Shown in pieces: positions 18,141-26,231 of a stretch of DNA of 64,000 bases (the first letter of the stretch is position 1; every line of letters starts with the position of its first letter). Source of the stretch: Bordetella flabilis. Lineage in GTDB: Bacteria > Pseudomonadota > Gammaproteobacteria > Burkholderiales > Burkholderiaceae_B. Location: positions 3,038,001 to 3,102,000 of the forward strand of contig NZ_CP016172.1 of the NCBI RefSeq assembly GCF_001676725.1. The letters run 5' to 3'. The position numbers were made by a program, and so were the translations under genes. The notes under the pieces are model-generated. The model was not told the DNA's origin. It saw only the letters and a program-made list of their open reading frames with translations, and searched no databases.

Positions 18141-18434
18141 TTGATCCTTTTATGTATTCACCTGAGTCGTGTGTTTGCGAAACGCGGCACACCGCACGCT
18201 ATCAAGGCAGACAATGTCAGCGAGTTGATTTCCAAGGCCATGGCACATGGGCGAACGAGCGGCGTAGCAATCGACTTCAGCCGTCCGGGTAAGCGGACCG
18301 ATAAAGCGCGGTGCGAATCCTTCAACAAGCGATTCCGGCCGGAATATCTGAACAGCCATTGGTTCTTGTCATTTGCCGATGCCAAGGAGAAAATCGACGC
18401 GTGGCGGCCCTACTATAACGAGGTTGAAACATGA
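18141..18434 (+). mobile_element. Remnant of an IS3-family transposase (OrfB integrase core)
   Basis: A 97-codon frame matches the C-terminal part of IS3-type OrfB transposases: AKRGTPHAIKADN, VAIDFSRPGKRTDKARCESF, RFRPEYLN and WFLSFADAKEKIDAWRPYYN. The usual DNGSEF is changed to DNVSEL, and the frame ends before the RPHSAL signature. The first catalytic aspartate region and OrfA are missing. It is an inactive stump and a sign of past mobile-element activity in the island. Confidence 0.85.
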
Positions 18435-18529
18435 ATACAACGTATTGAATGTTCACATCCCGCCCTTAGAAATCCTTCCTTCCTCCCCCCGCTGCAGCCA
18501 CAGCCATAGCCCCCGGATCAGTGCAGGCA

Positions 18530-18886
18530 CTAGGGACGATAATCTTCAAACTCCCACTTTGTGATGCGGTTCAATTTCACAGCCAACTCTTCCCAAGTTG
18601 GAGCGGTGCAGCGGCCAATGTGGCTGCGAACAATGGACTGAATCTCCGAGATATCGTACCCGAATACAATGAGCATACCCCTCCCCCAGATAGAACCTTC
18701 TCCAGCATACTGCTGTTCAATCCACTGCGGTGTACACACCATCAATTGGAATATATCGGCACCTTCGGCGTCCGCCGTCCCTATCTCTAGCTCCAATAGA
18801 AACCCGAAGCACCGATCGTCTTCGGGTTCGAAACTGAGTAGGTCGATGTCGGGCGACGAGATTCTTTTAATTTCGGCGAATATCAT
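18530..18886 (-). CDS. CDI immunity protein, Imm8-like
   Basis: Small acidic cytoplasmic protein of 118 residues. The pattern ISSPDIDLLSFEPEDDRCFGF, then GADIFQLMVCTPQWI and a final KWEFEDY fits immunity protein 8 (Imm8), a family found directly after polymorphic-toxin genes. The ATG at 18886 overlaps the cdiA stop as ATGA, so toxin and immunity protein would be made together. Its expected role is to bind and neutralise the toxin tip of the upstream gene. GC is lower than in flanking metabolic genes. The CdiI role is inferred from position and family. Confidence 0.75.
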   Translation of the reverse strand: MIFAEIKRISSPDIDLLSFEPEDDRCFGFLLELEIGTADAEGADIFQLMVCTPQWIEQQYAGEGSIWGRGMLIVFGYDISEIQSIVRSHIGRCTAPTWEELAVKLNRITKWEFEDYRP

Positions 18887-21800
18887 GGTTCAGTGATATT
18901 AAGGTGCCCGTTATTGAGCCAATCGCCACGTGGGCTAGGCCTCGACTCGAAATTGGCTTGGACTCCGGTCGAAGCGTAGGGACTGCGTTTCGTGCTAGGC
19001 GGGCGGAATTGACGAAGCCCATCCGCGCTGATGAGAGTTTTACCATCCGTGCTCGATATTCGGTAATCAGGGCCGACCCAAGCTAGCCCTAATTCTATCG
19101 CTTCAGCGGCGGTCGCTGTCCCAAGACCAAAATTTCCGCTCTTCGACCCCGCTTCTCTTAACACCCCAATCTTCTCCCCGACGGTCAACGCGGCCCTACT
19201 GTTGGTGCCTCCGAGGTTTTTTATCCCCCCCACAGCTGCTGCGAGTACGCTGGCAATCTGCGCTGCCTGTTCAGGGTTAAGGTCTATGTTGTACTTCTTG
19301 ACCAACTGCTCCGCAAACCCGGTCAGCCCCACGGCCTGCGTGACGTCGTACATCTGCATCCGGTAGAAGAACAGGTCGTCTTTGAAATCGGACGGCAGAT
19401 TCAAATCGCTTAGTGAACCAAGTGCCTTCCAATAGTCGTTCAGATCGACAACGTACTGGTCATATTTCGCCCGACAGATTTCAGTATTCTGAGCGCAGAC
19501 CGACATGACCTCGGCCCACTGATCCATGCTGATCTGACGATATTTATCCCTTACCTGATCGCAATTCTTCAACTTGGAGCACGCTTGCGCCTCCTCCGAG
19601 AATTGCTTGATCTGGCTCAACGTCAGCGCATTGTTGCTGAGCTCTGTCGCGGCCGCCGTAGCGCTCACGACGACGTCGGCGGATACCGCGCCGGCAACTC
19701 CGCCAACGATGCTGGTGAGCAGGCTCCGGGCGTCCTCCCGCTGCTGCTCGGACATGCCGTCGGCGTCCAGCTTCAGCAAACTCGCAATCAGCGAGCTGGC
19801 ACCCGCCCCCAATGCTCCCGCGGAGCAACTCGCATTCGTAGCGGCCGCGCCGGCGCATCCCACGATTGCGTGCAAGGTGGCCCGGGCAGCGTCCGCGGAC
19901 GCGCCCGTTCCAAGAGAGTCCGCAATCTCCTTGACCTTGCCCGCGGCAAGTCCCTGCAGGAAATTGACCGCCGCGCCCTGCACCATGGCTAGCGAAGTTC
20001 CGGTGACATTGCCGGCTACGCCTGCTATCAAGGCGTCCAAGACCCTGCGGTAAGGAGTGCCCTGACCATAGATGTCCTTCAATGCCTTTGCCTGGAGAGC
20101 GGCCCGGTCCCGCTCGGCCTGCGTTTCCTTGGGATCGTTCGCCTTCTCCTCAAGCGCCGCAATATCGCTCGCACGCTTGGCAATAAACGCCCCCACCTGC
20201 TGCTGCGCCGTCGTGACAATGTCAAACCCGGTCTGGACCTTGTCCTTGTCGAATATCGGGCTCAGCCCATTCAAGGTATCCGACACATCGCGACTCAGCG
20301 ACGCCAGCGTCTGGTCCACCGTTTTACCGGTCAGCGCCAGTTGCCCCTCGCCATCGCGGATAACGATGTTGCCGCCGCTGATGGCGCTTTCCGTGGTCGA
20401 ACTGGCATTGCCGCCTGCGGCCGCAAAGACCGGCGGCATGGCGGAGGCGCCGCCTTGCGTCGGCACGGATTGCCCGTTGACCATTTGCGTGCCGCCCCAC
20501 GAGTAGCCGCCGCTGATGCCAACCTGGTAGCCCTCGTACTCGGCCTTGTTGTGAATGCCGTGCGTGACCAGCGTTCCCGTAGCCAGCTGGTTCAACCCGT
20601 CGGCCACAGCCTTGTCGCTGCTGGCGATTACGCTGCCGATCAACGTGGTGTTGTTCTTGACGTCGACCTGGAAGCCGCCGTCGCCCGCGTACAGGCCGGT
20701 CTGCTGGGTCACCGTCTCGAGGTTGCTGTTGATCGCGCTCTGCCCATAGCTGCCATAGGCAGAACTGCTGCAATAGCCGTAGCAGTATGTGAAGCCGGCG
20801 CCGAAGTTCTGGTTCTTCGAGTCGTAGGTGCTCTTGTCCTGCAGACTTTGCAGCAACAGGTCTCCGCCGACCGATGCCAGGATCTGGTCGGCCTTGCCGG
20901 TCGCACCGATCAGCGACGTGTTCCCACCCGATTGCAGCGCCAGGATATTGCCGGCGGTGACGCTGCTATTGGTCCATGTCAGGTCGCTGCCATCCTCGCG
21001 GCCGCGGCTGCCGGCCACGCTGCCCTGGACGATGAAGCCGTAGCCATAGCTGCCCTTGCCGTCCATGCCTGCCATGACGCCGACACCGATGCTGCCGTCG
21101 ATGTGCTTGCTGTCCGTGTGCTGGCTGGAGGTATTGGCCGCGGCCTGCATCAGGATGTCGCCGTCGGCCTTCAGTACGGCGTTGTTCCCCGCTGACAGGC
21201 TGGAACCCAGGACGTTGATGTCCGAGTCCTTGCCTGCGCCGCGCGAGACGATCGTCAGGTCATTGCCTGCCGCGACAGTGGAGCCGACGACGCTGCTCGA
21301 TTCCCGGTTGATCGTCGTGGAACTGATATTGGTTCCGTAGTTCAGCGTGATGGTCGCCGCGCCGGATCCGCCCTTCTGCGGGTCACGCAACAAGCCGTCC
21401 ACGGTGTTCGCTACGGTCAGTGCCGAGGTACCCAGGGCCAGTGCCTTCATGATCGGGTTGTCGACCTCGGCGGCCGCATGGTTCATGCGGTCGACGGTAT
21501 GAATAGCGTCGACCACCGGGCTGCCGAAGTTGATGCTGAAGCCACTTTGCTTGAGCTCGTGGAACTCCTTTTCCTTGTCGGTGTCGTTGACCGAGGCGAT
21601 CGTGACATCGCGCCCGACCAGGGCGATGTCGCCTTCCCGGGCCAGGACATTGCTGCCCACGACTTGCAGGCTGCCGCCCGCATTCATCAGCACGTCGCCC
21701 AGGATGCTGCCTACGGTGCTGCCCGTATGGAACACCTTGGTGCCATCCAGCGTGTCCGTACTTTCACTGGTTCCCGAACTCAACCCGCCGAGCGCGCCGA

Positions 21801-23706
21801 ACCCGGATTTCTTCTCATGCAGGTAATGATCATCGTTGGACGTGTTCTGCGCGGCCGCGATCGTGATGTTGCGGTCCGCGCTGATGACGAGGCTATTGCT
21901 CGTTCCTATGTTGGAGCCGACGATGTTGACGTCGCGTCCGGCCATGAAGACGGCAGAGTCGCCGGTGAAAGTAGACCCTTCGGCCTGTGTCCACTCACCC
22001 GTGTCTATGCTGTGCTTGCTGTACGAAGACCCCCAACTGCCCGACGTCTTCTGGTAATGCTCGTCGCGCACCGTGCCGGACGCTACACCCGACAGCACAT
22101 TGATGTCCCGGCCCGCACCGACGGCAAGCTGCCCGCCGGCCTCGACATTGGCCGCCGTGGCGTTGACATCCCGGCCCGCGACCAGGGTCAGGTCGCCGCC
22201 GGCGTTGATGGACGTTCCGACGTCGGTCTTGCGTTCCACCTCGGTGTTGTTTTTCTTCTTGAAGACAACCGACTCGCCCTGCACCTCCTGGAGCGTCACC
22301 AGGTTGATGTCGTTGCCAGCCTGCAGCCGCGCGTCATTCTGTATGGATAGGGAGGCCGCCGTCAGGTTGAGGTTCTGTCCTGCATCGACGCGCAGGCTGC
22401 CGGCGTCGATCTGGGATACCCCGCTGATGTAGGTGCCCCACGTATTGGTCCCGGTGGAGCTTGCCGTAGTGGTGGTCAGGTTGATATCCCGGCCGGCCTG
22501 CAAGGCCACGGTGTCGCCCTTGATCAAGGCGGCGATGTTGTCCAGGTCCTGGCGCGCCATCAGGTTGACAGTACTGCCTTGTACGGTTCCCGCGGCCGTG
22601 TTGCGGATGTTGTCCGCGACCATCACCGTAGCGTCGCGCGAGCCGATGGTGCCGGTGTTATTGATATCGCCGGTGGATTGCAAGGTGACCGTACGGCCGG
22701 CGATGAGCGTGCCGTCGCCCTTGAGGTCGCCATCCTGCACGACCAGGTACACCTGCGGCACCAGCACCTGCTGCGTGGTGCCATCCGGCAGGGTCGTCGT
22801 CTGTTCCACCAGCCACACCATGTCGGTGGTGAGCTGGCGCATCTGGTCCTCGGTCAGCGGGGTGCCGATGGTCAGGCCGTATTGCTGGGCGAACGCCGCA
22901 CCGGCGGTGAGCAGGTCCTTGTATTGGCTTTGCGCGTCGGTGTAGTCCCCGACAAAGCGCTGGCCGGTGGCGGCCATGATCTGGTCGGAGACGATCTTCT
23001 GTTCGTAGAAGCCGTCGCCCAGGCGCTTGAGCGTATCGGTGGCGTTCAGATACGGATTGCTCGCGGTCGGTGTGCTGTTGCCGGCCGCCCCGCCACCTGC
23101 CGAGCCAGGCGCTACCCCGTTCGCTGCGGCAACGGCCGCAGCAGCCGCCGTTGCGACATTCCCCGCCAGTGAGCCGCCGGGCCCCGTTGCTCCGCCGACG
23201 CCGGAGCCGGCGATCAGGCCGGCCCCCGCGCCAACCGTGCCCCCAGCGCCACCGACACCGTTCACGCCCGCCGTGGTCGCCGCCACATTCACGCCAGCGG
23301 TGACCGGCTTGTGCCCTCCAACGACCGGTGCCGAACCCGTGGCCGACGCAATGGCGTTGCTGCCCGTCGGCGTCTTGCCGATGGCGGGACCGGCGCCACG
23401 CAGCAATTCCAGCAAGTAGTCGCTGGACACGGTGGGCCGCTGGCCGGTGAAGCGCGGGTCGGTGACAACGAGATACGGCGAGTTCGCGGCAGGCACCACG
23501 CTGTACAGCGCGCTGCCAGGCACGCCGGAAGGCGGCGTGACCGTGCGCACGATGCCGGAGCCCGGCAAAGCGACGCTTGTGATGGTGGGCGGCCGCGCGG
23601 TTCCAACTGTGCCGCTTGCGCCCGGCGCACTGGCGCCCGTGGAAGGCAGCGGCGAATTACCCCCGTACGATGCCACGGGCTGCTCGATCACCTGGCTACT
23701 GATCAC
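18883..23706 (-). CDS. Hemagglutinin-repeat/CdiA-like toxin, N-terminally truncated
   Basis: Frame of 1607 codons reading as the C-terminal part of a filamentous-hemagglutinin/CdiA protein: a G/A-rich stretch (about 125-225), long runs of hemagglutinin repeats (GDINNTGTIGSRDATV, LQAGRDINL), then a pre-toxin region (about 1355) where ELSNN stands in place of the usual VENN, and a terminal 84-residue tip (GNFGLGTATAAEAIELG to NGHLNITEP). There is no signal peptide, ESPR or TPS secretion domain, and the only start is a GTG at 23706 just after an in-frame TAA, so the 5' part is lost. No CdiB partner is in the window. It may be a silent orphan toxin cassette. The toxin activity is not identifiable by eye. 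Confidence 0.8.
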   Translation of the reverse strand: MISSQVIEQPVASYGGNSPLPSTGASAPGASGTVGTARPPTITSVALPGSGIVRTVTPPSGVPGSALYSVVPAANSPYLVVTDPRFTGQRPTVSSDYLLELLRGAGPAIGKTPTGSNAIASATGSAPVVGGHKPVTAGVNVAATTAGVNGVGGAGGTVGAGAGLIAGSGVGGATGPGGSLAGNVATAAAAAVAAANGVAPGSAGGGAAGNSTPTASNPYLNATDTLKRLGDGFYEQKIVSDQIMAATGQRFVGDYTDAQSQYKDLLTAGAAFAQQYGLTIGTPLTEDQMRQLTTDMVWLVEQTTTLPDGTTQQVLVPQVYLVVQDGDLKGDGTLIAGRTVTLQSTGDINNTGTIGSRDATVMVADNIRNTAAGTVQGSTVNLMARQDLDNIAALIKGDTVALQAGRDINLTTTTASSTGTNTWGTYISGVSQIDAGSLRVDAGQNLNLTAASLSIQNDARLQAGNDINLVTLQEVQGESVVFKKKNNTEVERKTDVGTSINAGGDLTLVAGRDVNATAANVEAGGQLAVGAGRDINVLSGVASGTVRDEHYQKTSGSWGSSYSKHSIDTGEWTQAEGSTFTGDSAVFMAGRDVNIVGSNIGTSNSLVISADRNITIAAAQNTSNDDHYLHEKKSGFGALGGLSSGTSESTDTLDGTKVFHTGSTVGSILGDVLMNAGGSLQVVGSNVLAREGDIALVGRDVTIASVNDTDKEKEFHELKQSGFSINFGSPVVDAIHTVDRMNHAAAEVDNPIMKALALGTSALTVANTVDGLLRDPQKGGSGAATITLNYGTNISSTTINRESSSVVGSTVAAGNDLTIVSRGAGKDSDINVLGSSLSAGNNAVLKADGDILMQAAANTSSQHTDSKHIDGSIGVGVMAGMDGKGSYGYGFIVQGSVAGSRGREDGSDLTWTNSSVTAGNILALQSGGNTSLIGATGKADQILASVGGDLLLQSLQDKSTYDSKNQNFGAGFTYCYGYCSSSAYGSYGQSAINSNLETVTQQTGLYAGDGGFQVDVKNNTTLIGSVIASSDKAVADGLNQLATGTLVTHGIHNKAEYEGYQVGISGGYSWGGTQMVNGQSVPTQGGASAMPPVFAAAGGNASSTTESAISGGNIVIRDGEGQLALTGKTVDQTLASLSRDVSDTLNGLSPIFDKDKVQTGFDIVTTAQQQVGAFIAKRASDIAALEEKANDPKETQAERDRAALQAKALKDIYGQGTPYRRVLDALIAGVAGNVTGTSLAMVQGAAVNFLQGLAAGKVKEIADSLGTGASADAARATLHAIVGCAGAAATNASCSAGALGAGASSLIASLLKLDADGMSEQQREDARSLLTSIVGGVAGAVSADVVVSATAAATELSNNALTLSQIKQFSEEAQACSKLKNCDQVRDKYRQISMDQWAEVMSVCAQNTEICRAKYDQYVVDLNDYWKALGSLSDLNLPSDFKDDLFFYRMQMYDVTQAVGLTGFAEQLVKKYNIDLNPEQAAQIASVLAAAVGGIKNLGGTNSRAALTVGEKIGVLREAGSKSGNFGLGTATAAEAIELGLAWVGPDYRISSTDGKTLISADGLRQFRPPSTKRSPYASTGVQANFESRPSPRGDWLNNGHLNITEP

Positions 23707-23850
23707 GCCGCTGTATATGTCTTAATAAGACCGTATGTTCGTCTCTACGGCAGCTCCTGCGAAACTTAAGGAAAGAATCCGCCCGATCCGAGGCGCATCG
23801 GCAATGATGTTGGAGCAGCGGGAGGCGGAATGCAGATGGCGCGGCGCGAA

Positions 23851-23880
23851 CCGGGCCGGGCCGGGCCGGGCCGGGCCGGG
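23851..23880. repeat. (CCGGG)6 pentanucleotide repeat
   Basis: Six perfect copies of CCGGG lie between the TetR gene and the truncated cdiA, 145-174 bases upstream of the cdiA GTG. Five-base repeats are prone to slippage and can phase-vary a gene when in a promoter or frame. Here no gene frame clearly crosses it. Confidence 0.95.
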
Positions 23881-23929
23881 AGGTACGCCCCGGGGAAGGC
23901 GGGACAATCCCTATACGAACACGCCAACC

Positions 23930-24589
23930 CTAGGCCGGCGTGCGACCCCGCGCCGTCTTGGCGGTGTTGCGGTGTGCCTTGAAATACGCCGTCAGGAGCA
24001 GCGTAAGCTGTGGTTCCAGGCCCGCTTCAAATCCCGCGGGCGTCTTTCCTTCCAGCACCGCGCGCACCGGACCCACCAAGGCGTTCAGCGAAATGACAGC
24101 CGTGACGGTCGGATCGTCGAAATGCGCGCGCGGCGCGCTGGCCAGCATGGCCGCGATCGAGGCCACCATGCGGGCCTGGGCGCGGCCGGCCAATTCGGCG
24201 CCGCCCCGGTCTGCCGCCACCGCATAGAGCGTCTTCGACTCTTCCGGATTGCGCAGCTTCTCCGCGAGAAACGCCGTAACCAGCCCTGCAGCCATTTTGG
24301 ATACCGGTTTGCCCCGGTATTCCAGGCACGTCCGGTCGACGACGCTCGCGATGCCGTCCAGATGGTTCTTCAGCACGGCGGCGAGCAAGGCGTCGCGGTT
24401 GGGATAGTACTGATAGAGGCTCCCCACCGAGATCCCCGCACGCGCGGCGACCCGCGTTGTCGTGCACCGGCTCAGTCCTTCCCGCATCAAAACCTGAATG
24501 GTTGCCATATGCAGGGCTTCGACCGTGGCGAGGGAACGCGCCTGGACCGGGGATTTACGGGGCTTCAGAGGGGTTTTGCCGGTGCTCAT
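23930..24589 (-). CDS. TetR-family transcriptional regulator
   Basis: Repressor of 219 residues. The N-terminal helix-turn-helix is clear (TTTRVAARAGISVGSLYQYYPNRDALLAAVL, shown in part), and the C-terminal ligand domain is of the general TetR_C type. ATG at 24589 is preferred over a TTG at 24604. It is divergent from an aldo/keto reductase with 71 bases between, which it probably controls. The inducer is unknown. Confidence 0.9.
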   Translation of the reverse strand: MSTGKTPLKPRKSPVQARSLATVEALHMATIQVLMREGLSRCTTTRVAARAGISVGSLYQYYPNRDALLAAVLKNHLDGIASVVDRTCLEYRGKPVSKMAAGLVTAFLAEKLRNPEESKTLYAVAADRGGAELAGRAQARMVASIAAMLASAPRAHFDDPTVTAVISLNALVGPVRAVLEGKTPAGFEAGLEPQLTLLLTAYFKAHRNTAKTARGRTPA

Positions 24590-24613
24590 GGAATGCGAAT
24601 TCAAAAGCTGAAA

Positions 24614-24657
24614 GATCCTTCATATACTTCCTGGACTGGATTTTGACAAGAAGGATC
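24614..24657. promoter_or_regulatory. Inverted repeat in the tetR/aldo-keto-reductase intergenic region
   Basis: GATCCTTC (24614-24621) and GAAGGATC (24650-24657) form 8-base arms around 28 bases; the right arm contains the AGGA ribosome site of the reductase. It could be a wide operator or an mRNA hairpin masking the start. Confidence 0.35.
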
Positions 24658-24660
24658 GGC

Positions 24661-25527
24661 ATGACAACCATCGAAAACAGTGGCACATACAAACTCGGCA
24701 GCCGCACCGTGAAGCGGATCGGCTACGGCGCCATGCAGCTCGCGGGGCCCCACGTGTTCGGTCCGCCGAAGGACCGCGACGCAGCCCTGGCGGTGCTGCG
24801 CGAGGCAGTCGCCCTGGGCGTCAACCATATCGACACCAGCGATTACTATGGCCCGCACGTCACGAACCAGATCATCCGCGAGGCCTTGCACCCCTATGCC
24901 GACGATCTCACCATCGTGACCAAGATCGGCGCCCGGCGTGGCGATGACGCGTCATGGCAACCTGCCTTCTCGGCCGAGGCACTGACGCAGGCGGTCCATG
25001 ACAACCTGCGCAATCTTGGGCTCGACGCGCTGGACGTGGTCAATCTGCGCATCATGCTCGACGTGCATGGCCCGGCCGAAGGCTCGATCGAGGAACCGTT
25101 GACGGCCGTGGTCGAATTGCAGCGGCAAGGATTGGTGCGGCATATCGGCCTGAGCAATGTGACGTCTACTCAGGTTGCCGAAGCGCGGAAGATCGCCGAC
25201 ATCGCGTGCGTGCAGAACATGTACAACATCGCGCATCGGCATGACGACGCCCTGATCGACGACCTGGCGCGGGATGGCATCGCGTATGTGCCCTTCTTCC
25301 CGCTGGGCGGGTTCTCTCCGCTGCAATCGTCCACGCTGTCGGATGTCGCCAGCCGCCTTGGCGCCACGCCGATGCAGGTGGCGCTTGCGTGGTTGCTGCG
25401 CCGGTCGCCCAATATCCTGCTTATCCCCGGCACGACCTCGGTCGCGCACTTGCGGGAAAACCTCTCCGTGGCCCGGCTCGAGTTGCCGGAGGATGTCATT
25501 CCCCTGCTGGACGGCATCGCGGCATAA
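24661..25527 (+). CDS. Aldo/keto reductase
   Basis: NADPH-dependent oxidoreductase of 288 residues with the (beta/alpha)8 fold. The catalytic tyrosine region (NHIDTSDYYGPHVTN, about 58-72) and the lysine region (LTIVTKIGARRG, about 84-95) are seen, and the C-terminal NADP site is IPGTTSVAHLRENLSV. The expected catalytic histidine strand reads VVNLRIMLDVHG. An AGGA site precedes the ATG. It is divergent from a TetR gene, a layout common for aldehyde- or xenobiotic-inducible reductases. Confidence 0.92.
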   Translation: MTTIENSGTYKLGSRTVKRIGYGAMQLAGPHVFGPPKDRDAALAVLREAVALGVNHIDTSDYYGPHVTNQIIREALHPYADDLTIVTKIGARRGDDASWQPAFSAEALTQAVHDNLRNLGLDALDVVNLRIMLDVHGPAEGSIEEPLTAVVELQRQGLVRHIGLSNVTSTQVAEARKIADIACVQNMYNIAHRHDDALIDDLARDGIAYVPFFPLGGFSPLQSSTLSDVASRLGATPMQVALAWLLRRSPNILLIPGTTSVAHLRENLSVARLELPEDVIPLLDGIAA

Positions 25528-25574
25528 GCGCGCGGCCGTACGACACAAGAGGAACCAGCGGGCGCCTCACCCCC

Positions 25575-26231
25575 TCATTCGACGCCCCAGGCCACATCCG
25601 CCAGCAGACGCGGGCACGGCGCCCGCCGGGTGATCTTCCACACCCGCGCGGGCGGGACGTTGCGCAATACGGTCGCAACGCATTCCGCCCGCAGCCCCAG
25701 CCGGTCGAGCAGGCGCTGCGACACGGGGCAGCCCCACCCGTACGAGAACGCGTACAGCGCGGCGCCGGGGCGCATTTGCGCAAAGACGCCGTGCAGCAGC
25801 GCCATCTTCGCCCGGGCCGACATATTCAGCAGCGGCAAGCCGGATACGGTGGCACCGATGTGCCCACGCACCCCTTCGGGCAGCGTCAGCCGCCGGGCGT
25901 CGCACTCGTGCACCCGGGCGCCGGGGAAGGCCTGGCGCAGGCGGCGGGCGAAGCCCGAGTCCAGTTCAACGAGATGCAGCTGGTTCAGGGCAATACCGTG
26001 CGCGACCAGCCGGCGGGTGAATGCGCCGGTGCCGCTGCCCAGCTCCAGCACCGGCACGTGCCGGACATCGACGTCGCGCACGATCGCCTCGGCCAGGGCC
26101 GACCCCGAAGGCAGGACGGCGCCCACGGTGCGCGGGGCGCGATACCAGCTGCGAATGAATTGGGCCTGTTCGGCTATGAATGGCATGCATGCATGGGCGG
26201 ACAGGGACGGCATCGAACGGAATATAGGCAT
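25575..26231 (-). CDS. Class I SAM-dependent methyltransferase, phospholipid N-methyltransferase-like
   Basis: Protein of 218 residues. The SAM-binding motif I is VLELGSGTGAFT (about 61-72), preceded by the VGAVLPSGSALAEAI segment typical of PmtA-like phospholipid methyltransferases, and motif IV reads VSGLPLLNM. The likely reaction is stepwise methylation of phosphatidylethanolamine at the membrane surface; a general rRNA-dimethylase-like enzyme is the alternative. Its ATG shares the A of the histidine kinase stop (TGATG), so it is the third gene of a two-component operon. Confidence 0.75.
   Translation of the reverse strand: MPIFRSMPSLSAHACMPFIAEQAQFIRSWYRAPRTVGAVLPSGSALAEAIVRDVDVRHVPVLELGSGTGAFTRRLVAHGIALNQLHLVELDSGFARRLRQAFPGARVHECDARRLTLPEGVRGHIGATVSGLPLLNMSARAKMALLHGVFAQMRPGAALYAFSYGWGCPVSQRLLDRLGLRAECVATVLRNVPPARVWKITRRAPCPRLLADVAWGVE

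Noticed and set aside
18141..18434. Intact insertion sequence
   Set aside because: Only the 3' part of the IS3 OrfB core is present; no OrfA, no terminal repeats found by eye, and key motifs altered.
23722..23907. Small gene upstream of cdiA in frame with it
   Set aside because: The 61-codon frame crosses the CCGGG repeat, is P/R-rich and has no ribosome site.
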